From NCBI GenBank assembly GCA_023265995.1, contig JAHFSA010000005.1:1-64000 (forward strand): a stretch of DNA of 64,000 bases. Reading direction: 5' to 3'. A program made the translations under genes and the position numbers. The notes beneath the pieces are model-generated. The model worked only from the letters and a program-made list of their open reading frames with translations. It ran no database searches and was not told the DNA's origin. Shown here piece by piece: positions 36,220-46,281 of this stretch. This DNA comes from Perlucidibaca sp. (GTDB lineage: Bacteria; Pseudomonadota; Gammaproteobacteria; Pseudomonadales; Moraxellaceae). Position 1 is the first letter of the stretch. Each line of letters opens with the position of its first letter.

Positions 36220-37562
36220 TGCCCGCCTCCCTGCTGCACTTCCAGAAACAGCGTGCTCAATCGTGCCGGCTGCAGATAGCGCCGCGCCACGTCACGCAGC
36301 TGCTCCGGCGTGACCTCGCCGAGCCGGCGCAGGATGTCGCCCTGCAGGCCCAGCGGCAGGCCGCTGCTGGCGAGCCGGCCGAGCAGACCGGCCTGGTCAT
36401 CGATGTCATCGCGCGAGAACACTTCCTGGGAGGTAATGTTGGCCAGCACACGCTGGATTTCCTCCGGCGTCGCCAGCTCGTCACGCAGACGCCAGACCTC
36501 ATCCAGGATGGCGCCACGCAAGTCCGCCAGCGACTGCTTCTCCGCCGGCACCCCGGTCAGCGTCAGCAAGGTGTCGCCGCGCGCCAGCATGTCGTAGCCG
36601 GAGCGGATGCCGGCAGCCTTGCCGGTGCGCACCACGCGGCGTTCGAGGCGGGCGCTGATGCCCTCGTCGAGGACGCCGGCGAGCAGGCGCAGGGCGGGAG
36701 CATCGTCATTGCCCTGGACGCTGCCGGCCGAGGGCAGGTTGAAGCCGAGATAAAGCATGGGCACCTGGCCGCCGAGACGCAGGGTGAGGCTGCGCTCGCC
36801 CGGCTCGGGCAGTTCGCGGACCACGGCGCGGCGCGGCAGCGGGCGCGACGGAATGGCGCCGAAATATTTCTCGGCCTGCGTCCGCACCTGCGCCGGCGTG
36901 ACATCGCCGACCACCACCAGCACGGCATTGTTGGGCGTGTACCAGCGCTGATACCAGTCGCGGACGTCGCTCAGGGTCAGGGTTTCGAGGTCGCGCATCC
37001 AGCCGATGATGGGCGCACGTATGGGACTGCTGGGATAGGCCATGGCCTTGAAGCGCTCGAAGGCCAGCGCCTGCGGATTGTCGTCGGTGCGCAGACGGCG
37101 CTCCTCCATGACCACCTTGAGCTCGCTGGCGAACTCGCCGGCATCGAAGCGCAGATGGGTCATGCGGTCGGCTTCCAGCTCCAGCGCCAGACCGAGGCGG
37201 TCGGCCACCTGATCCTGCTGGTAGTAGGTGTAGTCATCGCTGGTGAAGGCGTTGTCGTCACCGCCGAAATGCGCGACCAGGCGCGAGAACTCGCCCGTCG
37301 GCACCTTGGCGGTGCCCTTGAACATCATGTGTTCGAGGACATGGGAAATGCCGGTCAGACCGGATGGCTCGTCGGCCGAGCCGACCCGGTACCAGACCTG
37401 GGTGACGATGACCGGAGCACGATGATCCTCCTGCACTATCACGCGCAGGCCGTTGCCGAGCGTGAAGCTCGCCGGCTCAGGCCCCGACTGCGCCCGGGCC
37501 GCCACCGTCAGCAGCAATGTCACGACAACCAGCGCACCTTTCAGCCTGTCCCGCATACTCAT
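36216..37562 (-). CDS. M16-family zinc metallopeptidase, catalytic subunit
   Basis: A 448-residue exported protease (signal peptide about 1-25). The inverted zinc motif HVLEH is at about 74-78, with downstream glutamate in the VMEERRLRTDDNP region. It should act in the periplasm as a heterodimer with the zinc-less partner encoded just downstream. The substrate is unknown. It is divergent from ftsY with 169 bases between, a layout conserved in many gammaproteobacteria. Confidence 0.93.
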   Translation of the reverse strand: MSMRDRLKGALVVVTLLLTVAARAQSGPEPASFTLGNGLRVIVQEDHRAPVIVTQVWYRVGSADEPSGLTGISHVLEHMMFKGTAKVPTGEFSRLVAHFGGDDNAFTSDDYTYYQQDQVADRLGLALELEADRMTHLRFDAGEFASELKVVMEERRLRTDDNPQALAFERFKAMAYPSSPIRAPIIGWMRDLETLTLSDVRDWYQRWYTPNNAVLVVVGDVTPAQVRTQAEKYFGAIPSRPLPRRAVVRELPEPGERSLTLRLGGQVPMLYLGFNLPSAGSVQGNDDAPALRLLAGVLDEGISARLERRVVRTGKAAGIRSGYDMLARGDTLLTLTGVPAEKQSLADLRGAILDEVWRLRDELATPEEIQRVLANITSQEVFSRDDIDDQAGLLGRLASSGLPLGLQGDILRRLGEVTPEQLRDVARRYLQPARLSTLFLEVQQGGGQ

Positions 37563-37731
37563 CCATCCTTAACCCGCTGCTTCCGGGATGCCATCCCGTG
37601 CCACCGGCAGGCATGTGCCGGTATCGCCTTACATCAAACAGGCGCCATTCAGGGTCGTTGACAAGGGTGGTAGCATAGCGCATCCCGTGGGGGCCGCCAG
37701 GTCTGCCCCCAGGTCTGCATCGGAACCCAGG

Positions 37732-38694
37732 ATGAGCATGGAACAGAACCCGGAAGAATCCGGCGCCGGCGGCTTTTTCAGCCGCATGAAGAGCGGCCTG
37801 TCGAAGACGCGCAAGTCGTTCAGCCAGGGCATGGCGACCCTGCTGATCGGCGCCAAGGAAATCGATGACGAGCTGCTCGAGGACATCGAGACCCAGCTGC
37901 TGATCGCCGATGTCGGTGTCGATGCCACCCGCCGTGTCGTCGACGCCCTCACCGAACGCGTCTCGCGCCAGGAGCTGCTGCATTCGCATGCGCTCTACGA
38001 GGCCCTGCAGAAGGAACTCGGCGAACTGCTGGCGCCGCGCCAGCAGCCGCTGGTCATCGACAATAGCGCTCACAAACCCTTCGTGATCCTCGTGGTCGGC
38101 GTCAACGGCGTCGGCAAGACCACCACCATTGGTAAACTCGCCAAGCGCTTCCAGCGTGAAGGCAGGCAGGTCATGCTTGCCGCCGGCGACACCTTCCGTG
38201 CCGCCGCCGTCGAGCAGCTGCAGGTCTGGGGCGAGCGCAACAACGTGCCGGTGGTGGCGCAGGGTACCGGCGCCGACTCCGCCTCGGTGCTCTTCGACGC
38301 CTTCCAGAGCGCCAAGGCCAAGGGCATCGACGTGCTCATCGCCGACACCGCCGGACGCCTGCACAACAAGACTCACCTCATGGATGAGCTCAGCAAGGTG
38401 GTGCGCGTCCTGCAGAAGATCGACCCGCAGGCCCCGCACGAGGTCATGCTGGTGGTCGATGCCGGCACCGGCCAGAACGCGCTCAACCAGGTTCACGACT
38501 TCGACCAGGCCGTGAAGCTGACCGGCCTGACCATCACCAAGCTCGACGGCACCGCCAAGGGCGGCGTGCTGTTCAACATTGCCAGCCGCACCCATCTGCC
38601 CATCCGTTATGTCGGTGTCGGCGAGGGAGTGGATGACTTGCGGCCCTTCGAGGCGGCAGAATTCGTCGGCGCCCTGTTCGACGAGACGCGTTGA
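37732..38694 (+). CDS. ftsY: Signal recognition particle receptor FtsY
   Basis: A 320-residue SRP GTPase. The N-domain has [20 protein letters not shown], and the G-domain motifs are [34 protein letters not shown] and [10 protein letters not shown]. It docks SRP-ribosome complexes at the membrane. The long acidic A-domain of the E. coli protein is absent; only about 35 residues precede the N-domain. The start at 37732 follows CCCAGG. It heads the ftsY-ftsE-ftsX-rpoH block. Confidence 0.97.
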   Translation: MSMEQNPEESGAGGFFSRMKSGLSKTRKSFSQGMATLLIGAKEIDDELLEDIETQLLIADVGVDATRRVVDALTERVSRQELLHSHALYEALQKELGELLAPRQQPLVIDNSAHKPFVILVVGVNGVGKTTTIGKLAKRFQREGRQVMLAAGDTFRAAAVEQLQVWGERNNVPVVAQGTGADSASVLFDAFQSAKAKGIDVLIADTAGRLHNKTHLMDELSKVVRVLQKIDPQAPHEVMLVVDAGTGQNALNQVHDFDQAVKLTGLTITKLDGTAKGGVLFNIASRTHLPIRYVGVGEGVDDLRPFEAAEFVGALFDETR

Positions 38695-38727
38695 GCGTCC
38701 GCGACAGGCCCGCAGCAGGAGATCGGA

Positions 38728-39399
38728 ATGATCCGTTTTGAATCCGTGAGCAAGCGTTACGCGCCGCAGTTCGACGCGCTGCGCGAGCTCAATTTTGAAT
38801 TGCCCACCGGCGAGATGGCCTTCCTGACCGGCCATTCGGGCGCCGGCAAGTCGACGCTGCTCAAGCTCATCATGCTCATCGAGCGTGCCAGCAGCGGCCG
38901 CGTCATCGTCAACGAACGCGACCACAGCCAGCTCAAGGGCCGTCAGATCGCGCTCGCCCGCCGCGACATCGGCATGGTCTACCAGGACCACAACCTGCTC
39001 GATGACCGCACTGTCTTCGACAATGTCGCGCTGCCGCTGGTGATCGCCGGCATGCCGCCGCGCGACATCCCGAACCGCGTCTATGCCGCGCTCGATCTGG
39101 TCGGTCTCAAGCACCGCGCCAAGTCGCGCCCCTACGAGCTGTCCGGTGGTGAACAGCAGCGCGTCGGCATCGCCCGCGCCGTGGTCGGCAAGCCCTCGGT
39201 CATTCTCGCCGACGAGCCCACCGGCAACCTCGACCCGCAGCTGGCCGTGGAAGTCATGAACATTTTCGAAGACCTGTCGCGCGTCGGTGTCAGCATCCTG
39301 GTCGCCACCCACGACCTGTCCCTGATCGCCCGCTTCAAGCACCGCCTGCTCACGCTCAAGGCCGGCCAGCTGATCGCCGATACCGGAGCCCTCGCATGA
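38728..39399 (+). CDS. ftsE: Cell division ATP-binding protein FtsE
   Basis: A 223-residue ABC ATPase. Walker A is GHSGAGKST, the signature is LSGGEQQR, and Walker B is VILADEPTGNLD. With FtsX it regulates peptidoglycan hydrolases at the septum. CAGGAG precedes the ATG. The ftsX start overlaps its stop by four bases (ATGA). Length and sequence are standard for the family. Confidence 0.98.
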   Translation: MIRFESVSKRYAPQFDALRELNFELPTGEMAFLTGHSGAGKSTLLKLIMLIERASSGRVIVNERDHSQLKGRQIALARRDIGMVYQDHNLLDDRTVFDNVALPLVIAGMPPRDIPNRVYAALDLVGLKHRAKSRPYELSGGEQQRVGIARAVVGKPSVILADEPTGNLDPQLAVEVMNIFEDLSRVGVSILVATHDLSLIARFKHRLLTLKAGQLIADTGALA

Positions 39400-40364
39400 G
39401 CCAGCCCCTCGCCGCCCGCGGCGCCGCCAAGCAGCGCAGCACCGCATCCGCCCGTTTCCAGCACTGGCTGGCACACCACCGCCGCGAAGCCGGCGACAGC
39501 TTCAAGCGTCTGGCACGCTCGCCGTTCTCGACGCTGATGACCGTGCTGGTCATGACCATTGCCCTCAGCCTGCCGCTGGCCCTCGGCCTGCTGCTCGATG
39601 ACGCCCGCAGCGCCGCCGCCGGCTGGGATGGCGATGCCCGCCTGTCCATCTACCTGCGTGAAGGCACCGGCGCCGATGCCCAGCAGGCCGTGCTCGCCAA
39701 GGCCCAGCAGCTGGCCAACGTCGACAAGGTCCGCCTGATCACGCCGGAAATCGCGCTCGAGGAATTCAAGGCGCAGTCCGGCTACGGTCCGGCGCTCGAA
39801 CAGCTCGGCAGCAACCCGCTGCCGGCCCTGCTCGAAGTCTTCCCGCGTGACACCACCGACAGCAGCGCCATGACCCGCCTGCGCGACCAGTTCGCGCAAT
39901 GGCCGGAAGTCGAGCTGGCCGAGGTCGACATCGCCTGGGTGCAGCGCCTGCGCAGCATCCTGGAGCTGGGCGAGCGCCTGCTCTGGGCCATCGGCAGCGC
40001 CCTGCTGCTCGGCGCCCTGCTGGTCGTCGGCAACACCATCCGTCTCAGCATCGAATCGCGCCGCGACGAAATCCGCGTCATCTCGCTGCTCGGCGGCACC
40101 CACGGCTTCGTGCGCCGCCCGTTCATCTACATGGGCCTGTGGTGCGGTCTCAGCGCCGGCGTCTTCACGCTGGCCACGGTCAGCGGCCTGGTCGCCTGGC
40201 TGAACACGCCGGTCATGGAAATGGCGCGCCTCTACGGCAGCCAGTTCTCGCTCAGCTACCCCTCCTTCGGCACCGGCCTCGGCGTCGTCGCCATGGCCAG
40301 CCTGCTCGGCTGGCTGGGCGCCTGGATCGCCGTCGGTCGCCATCTGCGCGAACTCGAGCCCTGA
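39396..40364 (+). CDS. ftsX: Cell division protein FtsX
   Basis: A 322-residue membrane protein with four transmembrane helices: one near 45-65, then, after a periplasmic loop of about 110 residues, three near 200-315. Typical text includes LIESRRDEIRVISLLGG-like ISIESRRDEIRVISLLGGT. It forms the FtsEX complex that signals to the periplasmic amidase activators. The soluble N-terminus is basic and somewhat long. Overlap with ftsE implies coupled synthesis. Confidence 0.96.
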   Translation: MSQPLAARGAAKQRSTASARFQHWLAHHRREAGDSFKRLARSPFSTLMTVLVMTIALSLPLALGLLLDDARSAAAGWDGDARLSIYLREGTGADAQQAVLAKAQQLANVDKVRLITPEIALEEFKAQSGYGPALEQLGSNPLPALLEVFPRDTTDSSAMTRLRDQFAQWPEVELAEVDIAWVQRLRSILELGERLLWAIGSALLLGALLVVGNTIRLSIESRRDEIRVISLLGGTHGFVRRPFIYMGLWCGLSAGVFTLATVSGLVAWLNTPVMEMARLYGSQFSLSYPSFGTGLGVVAMASLLGWLGAWIAVGRHLRELEP

Positions 40365-40526
40365 GCCCGCGCTGGCGGGGCTGGCGTAAACCGCCGGCCA
40401 CCGCCAGCGTCTGCTTTATTCAGGCGGTCACCCGAAAGCTGCAGACTTGCAGCCGTTTGCACGGGTGCTATTATCATGACCTGCCTGTTTTCCACACAAG
40501 TCGAGGATTCGACGGAGGCGCTGAAA

Positions 40527-41387
<861 letters not shown>

Positions 41388-41409
41388 CGCTGCCGCCCCG
41401 CTGCACAAG

Positions 41410-41435
41410 GACCCGCCTGGCGGGTCTTTTGTTTT
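41410..41435 (+). terminator. Rho-independent terminator of rpoH
   Basis: GACCCGC (41410-41416), loop CTG, GCGGGTC (41420-41426), then TTTTGTTTT. It begins 22 bases after the rpoH stop. Confidence 0.88.
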
Positions 41436-41472
41436 GTCATGCCGGCAGCCGCTGCCGGCCAAGGAGCAGGTG

Positions 41473-41856
41473 ATGAACTGGCTGGTGATGGCCGCGCTCA
41501 ATCTGGCGCTGGCGGTAATGACCGGCGCCTTCGGCGCGCACGCCCTCAAGGCCCGGCTGAGTGCCGAGCAGCTGGGCTGGTGGCATACCGCCGTCGACTA
41601 CCACTTCCTGCACGGCCTCGGCCTGCTCGCGCTCGGCGTCCTGCTGCGCCTGGCGCCGGCGCTGCCGAACAGCCTGCCGAGCGCCGCCATTGCCAGCTCG
41701 GCACTGTGGCTGCAGATCGGCATCGTGATCTTCTCCGGTTCGCTCTACGCCATGGCGCTGGGTGCCCCGCGCTGGTTCGGCGCCATCACGCCGATCGGCG
41801 GCCTCGCCTTCATTGCCGGCTGGCTCTGGCTGGCCTGGTCGCTGGCCAGGACATGA
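41473..41856 (+). CDS. DUF423 membrane protein
   Basis: A 127-residue integral membrane protein with four hydrophobic segments and the family motif GAFGAHALK near the N-terminus and [17 protein letters not shown] near the end. The function of DUF423 is unknown. The ATG at 41473 is preceded by AAGGAG. It overlaps thiS by four bases, the same neighbour as in Pseudomonas. Confidence 0.93.
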   Translation: MNWLVMAALNLALAVMTGAFGAHALKARLSAEQLGWWHTAVDYHFLHGLGLLALGVLLRLAPALPNSLPSAAIASSALWLQIGIVIFSGSLYAMALGAPRWFGAITPIGGLAFIAGWLWLAWSLART

Positions 41857-42059
41857 GCATGAACATCCATGTCAACGGCGAAAGCCGCAGCCTGAACGCC
41901 GGCACCACCGTGGCCGACCTGATCACGGTCCAGGGCCTGACCGGCAAGCGTATCGCGGTCGAGCGCAACGGCGAGATCGTGCCGCGCAGCCAGCATGCCA
42001 GCTGCGTGCTGGCCGACGGCGACCAGCTCGAAATCGTCCACGCCATTGGCGGCGGCTGA
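41853..42059 (+). CDS. thiS: Sulfur carrier protein ThiS
   Basis: A 68-residue ubiquitin-fold protein. It starts [10 protein letters not shown] and ends in the essential GG (IGGG), which is adenylated and thiocarboxylated to carry sulfur for the thiazole of thiamine. [15 protein letters not shown] is diagnostic. thiG normally follows directly, but here lies 10.6 kb downstream, so the two can no longer be co-translated. Confidence 0.95.
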   Translation: MSMNIHVNGESRSLNAGTTVADLITVQGLTGKRIAVERNGEIVPRSQHASCVLADGDQLEIVHAIGGG

Positions 42060-42101
42060 GTCACGGCCCTGGATATTCTCTCTCCCGAACTCTGGACACC
42101 C

Positions 42102-42578
42102 GTGCTGATCTGGCTGACCGCCGCAGCGCTGGTCGTCGCCGGCTTCGTCGGCATGGTCATGCCGCCCCTGCCCGGCCCGCTGCTCGTGCTCGGCGGCCTG
42201 CTCATGGCCGCCTGGGCCGAGGACTTCAGCCACGTCGGCCTGGCGACCCTGCTCTTCCTGAGCCTGCTCTGCGTGCTCGCCATGGTGCTGGACTTCATTG
42301 CCGGCGCCATGGGGGCAAAACGCTACGGGGCCTCCGGCGCCGCCATCGCCGGCTCTCTGATCGGTGCCATCGCGGGTATTTTCTTCGCGCCCCTGGGGCT
42401 GCTGATCGGCCCCTTCGCCGGTGCCATGGCCGGCGAACTGCTGAGCGGGCGCGAACTGGCGCAGGCCGGCAGATCGGGCTGGGGTGCCACCCTGGGCATG
42501 CTCTTCGGCGTCATCGCCAAGCTCGCCATAGGCGCCATGATGGTGGGAGTCTTCGTGCTGGTGCGCTGCCTCGGCTGA
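42102..42578 (+). CDS. DUF456 membrane protein
   Basis: A 158-residue hydrophobic protein with the DUF456 pattern: VVAGFVGMVMPPLPGPLLVLGG, then two glycine-rich helices (GASGAAIAGSLIGAIAGIFF) and a final helix. The only start seen is GTG at 42102, although the frame is open 13 codons upstream without a start codon. Function is unknown. It is the first gene of the insertion between thiS and thiG. Confidence 0.85.
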   Translation: MLIWLTAAALVVAGFVGMVMPPLPGPLLVLGGLLMAAWAEDFSHVGLATLLFLSLLCVLAMVLDFIAGAMGAKRYGASGAAIAGSLIGAIAGIFFAPLGLLIGPFAGAMAGELLSGRELAQAGRSGWGATLGMLFGVIAKLAIGAMMVGVFVLVRCLG

Positions 42579-42581
42579 GGC

Positions 42582-43226
42582 CTAATGCGCGTCGACTCGT
42601 GACTGCTCCAGCAGGATGCGCAAGGCCTCTGGATGCGACAGCGAGGTCGCCGGCAGGCGCAGATGCGCCAGCTCACCATAGCGCGCCGAACGCTCGGCCA
42701 GCAGCAACGGGTAGCAACGCGCCCGCGCCAGCGCTGCCGTCTCGCCCGGCCGTGGCTGCCAGGACTCACCCCAGATCAGCGGCTTGGGCTCGGCCAGATA
42801 ACGCGCATACATCATCTCCACCTGGGCCGGCGACGCCTCCAGATAGACCACCCGGGTCAGGCGCCGCAGGTCGGCGAGCACATCGGCGCCGGCATGGATG
42901 ACGCTGCCGCCGGTATCGATGACCCGTGGCCGCGCCGTGGCGGCGGGTGGCAGATCGGCCAGAACCGCGCGCATGACCTCGCGCTCGGCCGCCAGCAGAC
43001 GCCTGCTGTTGGCTTCGTAGCGGGCCTCGCCGGGCTGTCCCAGCCAGTCCGCCAGCGTGCGCAGATCAGGGCAGTCTGCCGGGTCGGGAAACAGTCGCTG
43101 GGTCAGCAGATGATCGCAGTCGACCACCTCGTAGCCGGCCTCCTGCGCCAGTCGCGCCGCCCACTGCGACTTGCCGACATTGGACATGCCGATCAGGCTG
43201 AGCACGGGGGGCAGCAAGGTCTTCAC
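42582..43226 (-). CDS. Shikimate-kinase-like P-loop kinase/ATPase
   Basis: A 214-residue nucleotide-binding protein. The Walker A motif GMSNVGKS is at about 13-20, followed by the shikimate-kinase-like DCDHLL and LAAEREVMRAVL, RVIDTGGSVIH and a lid-like region with several arginines. The fold matches the AroK/gluconate kinase group, but the substrate is not evident; the real aroK is normally linked with aroB, not seen here. It overlaps the VOC gene by four bases. Confidence 0.75.
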   Translation of the reverse strand: MKTLLPPVLSLIGMSNVGKSQWAARLAQEAGYEVVDCDHLLTQRLFPDPADCPDLRTLADWLGQPGEARYEANSRRLLAAEREVMRAVLADLPPAATARPRVIDTGGSVIHAGADVLADLRRLTRVVYLEASPAQVEMMYARYLAEPKPLIWGESWQPRPGETAALARARCYPLLLAERSARYGELAHLRLPATSLSHPEALRILLEQSRVDAH

Positions 43227-43615
43227 GCCGGAGTCGTCATGTGGATCAGTTCCCAGATGTGGCCGTCGATATCCTGAAAGCCGTGGCCGTACATGAAACC
43301 GTGGTCCTGCGGCTCGTTGTAGATCGAACCGCCGGCCGCCACGGCCGCGCCCACGAGGGTATCAACCTGATCACGACTGTCCAGTGACAGGCAGAGCAGG
43401 ACCTCGGTGCGCTCGCGGGCATCGCAGATCGGTCTCGGCGTGAAGCCCTGGAACTTCTCGTGCGTCAGCAGCATGACGAAGATGCTGTCGCTGACCACCA
43501 TGCAGGCCGCTGTGTCATCACAGAAGCGCGCATCGAAGGTGAAGCCCAGGCTGGTGAAGAAGGCGACGCTCTTGTCCAGCGCGCGCACTGGCAAATTGAC
43601 GAAGATGGCAGTCAT
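43223..43615 (-). CDS. VOC-family (glyoxalase/bleomycin resistance-like) protein
   Basis: A 130-residue protein beginning MTAIFVNLPVRALDKSVAFF, with two betaalphabetabetabeta repeats and the end DIDGHIWELIHM typical of the VOC superfamily. It could bind a metal and act as lyase, isomerase or binding protein; the substrate is unknown. The ATG at 43615 is the family start. It is the leader of a two-gene unit with the kinase-like gene. Confidence 0.88.
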   Translation of the reverse strand: MTAIFVNLPVRALDKSVAFFTSLGFTFDARFCDDTAACMVVSDSIFVMLLTHEKFQGFTPRPICDARERTEVLLCLSLDSRDQVDTLVGAAVAAGGSIYNEPQDHGFMYGHGFQDIDGHIWELIHMTTPA

Positions 43616-43674
43616 GGCAGGACCCTTCCGTGGTGACCTCATCTGACTATAAAACAGAACTCCCGCCGTGGCGC

Positions 43675-44172
43675 CTACCTGAGCATGGCCTCCAGACGCT
43701 CGCCATCGCCGCTGCGGAAGCCGAGATGCGACCAGCGCAGCCGGCCGTCGGCGCCGATCAGGAAGGAACTGGGCATGCCCTGCAGCTGATAGCGCGCCGC
43801 CGTCCGGCCGCCGGCATCGAAGAGCACGGTGAAACCGGCCGGATGCTGACGCAGGAACTCGGCGGCGGCGGCCGGATCCTCATCGACATTGACCGCCAGC
43901 ACCGTCAGCTTGTCGTGGCCGATACGCTGCTGCAGCGTGTTCATCCACGGGAAGGTCTGCCGGCAGGGACCGCACCAGCTGGCCCAGAAATCGAGATAGA
44001 CCTGGCGGCCGCGCAGCGAGGCCAGCGTCACCGTGCGGCCCTGGCTGTCCTTGAGGGCGAAATCGGGGGCCGGATCGCCACGCGAGAACACCTGCGCCTG
44101 CGCCGGCAGCAGCCAGGCCAGCAGGAGCAGGCTCGCGCAGATGCCCAGCCATGGGTTTGCCTGCCTTGTCAT
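43675..44172 (-). CDS. TlpA-like periplasmic thiol-disulfide oxidoreductase
   Basis: A 165-residue thioredoxin-fold protein with a signal peptide (about 1-27). The redox motif is WCGPC (Cys67, Cys70), and the cis-Pro lies in GMPSSFLI. Such proteins keep cysteines reduced for cytochrome c assembly or other exported proteins. GGAGAGG precedes the ATG at 44172. It is the last of the DUF4266-DUF3570-ApbE-TlpA operon, and could serve the haem lipoproteins or the cysteines of the DUF4266 protein nearby. Confidence 0.9.
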   Translation of the reverse strand: MTRQANPWLGICASLLLLAWLLPAQAQVFSRGDPAPDFALKDSQGRTVTLASLRGRQVYLDFWASWCGPCRQTFPWMNTLQQRIGHDKLTVLAVNVDEDPAAAAEFLRQHPAGFTVLFDAGGRTAARYQLQGMPSSFLIGADGRLRWSHLGFRSGDGERLEAMLR

Positions 44173-44189
44173 GTCACCTCTCCGGAAAC

Positions 44190-45098
44190 TCATGCCGCCA
44201 GCACGCCATGCAGGCTCAGGTCGGCCGCCACAGCCAGCCACGGGTGCGGACAGTCCGCCAGCCAGGCGCTCGCCTGATCGCCCTGCAACAGGCCCAGCGT
44301 GCAGACCGCGCCGGCCAGCAGGCATTGCGGCGCCGTCACGCTGAGACTGGCCAGGCCCGGCAGCGGCCAGCCGGTGCGGGCATCGAGAATGTGCGAATAA
44401 CGCCGACCATCAACCACCAGACAGCGCTCGTAATCGCCGCTGGTGGCCAGCCCGCCCTGCGTCAGCGCGATGCTGGCAATGGCCTGCTCCGGATCGCGCG
44501 GATGGCGGATGCCGACCAGCCAGGGGCTGCCATCCGCCTGCGGGCCAACCACGCTGATATCGCCACCCAGCTCGACCAGTCCGTGCGCCACCCCTGTGCC
44601 ACGTAGCACGGCAGCGGCGCGGTCGGCGGCGTACTCCTTGCCGAAGCCGCCGAAGTCCAGCTCCATGCCGACCAGCGGCAGCACGACGCGCTGGCCGCCA
44701 GCCGCCAACCGCTCACGACGCAGGCGGGACCAGCCCACGCGCGGCAGCAGCGCGGCCACCGCGGCGGCATCGGGCAGGTGCCCGGAACGGAAATCCCAGA
44801 CCTGCCGCAGCACGCCCGAGGTGGCGTCGAAACGACCCTCCGACTGCTCGTGCAGGGCCCCGGCAATGTCGAGCAGACTGGCGGTCTCGGCATCGACACA
44901 GACCCCCGCCGGATCGCCGGCGGAGGCATTGATGACGGCCACCACGCTGTCGTTGCGGTAGCGCGAATATTTCTGCTCGATGCGCCTCACCTCGGCCTCG
45001 GCCGCCGCGAAGGCGCGCCCGGCCACTGCCGCATCCGGGGCATGCAGGCGCAGGCTGCAGGGGCCGCCGAGGGCATGGAAGTGATGCTCATGCAGCAT
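44190..45098 (-). CDS. apbE: FAD:protein FMN transferase
   Basis: A 302-residue ApbE-family enzyme. Typical segments are RRIEQKYSRYRNDS, the FAD-binding ELDFGGFGKEYAAD, LVELGGDISVVG and the metal-binding YSHILDARTGWP. ApbE moves FMN from FAD onto Thr/Ser of exported target proteins. No leader or lipobox is obvious at the chosen start, so its compartment is uncertain. The next genes encode an outer-membrane-like DUF3570 protein and a small DUF4266 lipoprotein; no standard flavinylation motif (D-x2-T/S-G-A-T/S) is seen in either. Confidence 0.93.
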   Translation of the reverse strand: MLHEHHFHALGGPCSLRLHAPDAAVAGRAFAAAEAEVRRIEQKYSRYRNDSVVAVINASAGDPAGVCVDAETASLLDIAGALHEQSEGRFDATSGVLRQVWDFRSGHLPDAAAVAALLPRVGWSRLRRERLAAGGQRVVLPLVGMELDFGGFGKEYAADRAAAVLRGTGVAHGLVELGGDISVVGPQADGSPWLVGIRHPRDPEQAIASIALTQGGLATSGDYERCLVVDGRRYSHILDARTGWPLPGLASLSVTAPQCLLAGAVCTLGLLQGDQASAWLADCPHPWLAVAADLSLHGVLAA

Positions 45099-45102
45099 CG
45101 CG

Positions 45103-46281
45103 TCAGTAGTCCCGGGAAATCTGGACGTGGCCATTGAGCCAGGACACCAGGCCGGGGTTGGGCATGGCCACCGAGCCCAGCGCATAGTCCTCGCTGGCGC
45201 GATAGGCGCCGATGCCGCCACCCAGTCGCCAGAGCCCGATGCGCCGGCCGAGATCGAGGTTGGCGCCGAGGGCGCCATAGGGCGACAGGCGATAATCGCT
45301 GGAGGCGAGGCCGTCGCGGCGCGGCGCGGCATAGAACGGCGCGTAGAAATCGGCCTGGCTCTGCGAATACCAGCGCAGGCTGGCCGACCAGTCCCACAGG
45401 GTGTCCTGGCGATAGAGCCCGAGCGTGACGGTGTGCGCCTCGATCTGCCAGTCATCGCGGAAATAGCGGTAGTCGGCATGCAGCGCCAGGCCCGGTGTGT
45501 CGAAGCTGTGCCGGAACTGGGTCGCCAGTGTCACGCTGACACGACTGTCGGGACGGCTGTCGGCCACCGTGCTCGACGTGCCGGTGATGTAGGCGAGCTT
45601 GTAGGGGTCGCTGAGGAAGCCTTGCTGCCAGAGCGTGCTCAGCGTGACGCGGAACTGGTCGCGCGGCGTCAGCACCTGGATGACGCCGGCATAGAGCGAG
45701 GCGCCTTGCTTGTCGGCCTCGCGGATGCGATTGGGGTAGCGCGCGGAGCCGCCATCGGTGGGCTCGAGGCTATCATCGGAATAGCCCAGGCCGGCGGTGA
45801 CCGACTGCATGCCATCCCAGGCCTTGAGCTCGCCTTCGAGATTGAGCTGCAGGGAGCGGTAGTCCTCTTCCTGCGAATAGCCGGTGGACACATGCGCCGT
45901 GCCGCGCCGACCCCAGTCATGACGCCAGCCGGCCTCGATGGCATTGCGCACATCGCTGATGCTGGCGCCACTCATGACCTGCACCGGCCGTCCCTTCAGG
46001 TCCGGCATGACATACCAGGGCGAGGCGCCGCTCATGGTCTCGTGCGTGAGGTCGAGGCTGACGCCATCGCTGCCACCCAGAGGCTGGTTGAGACGGAACA
46101 GATGCGTGTCGACCTGGTAGCGCTCGCTGGCCTTGCCGCTGGCGCTCCTGGTCGCCGCCAGGTCAGACTCGCGATAATTGCCGTAGACGTATTCGACCGA
46201 GCCTTCCTCGGCCCGGGCCAGGCCGGTGGCGGAGAGCGCGAGAGGTGTCAGTGCCAGCAGCAGACCGGAAGATGTCTTCAT
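45103..46281 (-). CDS. DUF3570 protein, predicted outer-membrane beta-barrel
   Basis: A 392-residue exported protein with a signal peptide ending ARA-EEGS. The mature part is a run of amphipathic beta-strands (VEYVYGNY, VSLDLTHETMSGASPWY, HSFDTPGLALHADYRYF) and ends in an aromatic residue (HVQISRDY), as barrels do. The start at 46281 overlaps the DUF4266 stop by one base; the open frame runs 78 codons further upstream without family similarity. DUF3570 function is unknown, but it is regularly linked to DUF4266 and ApbE. It might be an outer-membrane channel or anchor. Confidence 0.88.
   Translation of the reverse strand: MKTSSGLLLALTPLALSATGLARAEEGSVEYVYGNYRESDLAATRSASGKASERYQVDTHLFRLNQPLGGSDGVSLDLTHETMSGASPWYVMPDLKGRPVQVMSGASISDVRNAIEAGWRHDWGRRGTAHVSTGYSQEEDYRSLQLNLEGELKAWDGMQSVTAGLGYSDDSLEPTDGGSARYPNRIREADKQGASLYAGVIQVLTPRDQFRVTLSTLWQQGFLSDPYKLAYITGTSSTVADSRPDSRVSVTLATQFRHSFDTPGLALHADYRYFRDDWQIEAHTVTLGLYRQDTLWDWSASLRWYSQSQADFYAPFYAAPRRDGLASSDYRLSPYGALGANLDLGRRIGLWRLGGGIGAYRASEDYALGSVAMPNPGLVSWLNGHVQISRDY

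Noticed and set aside
42582-43226. Calling the P-loop kinase aroK
   Set aside because: The fold is similar, but aroB is not adjacent and the substrate-binding residues could not be verified by eye.
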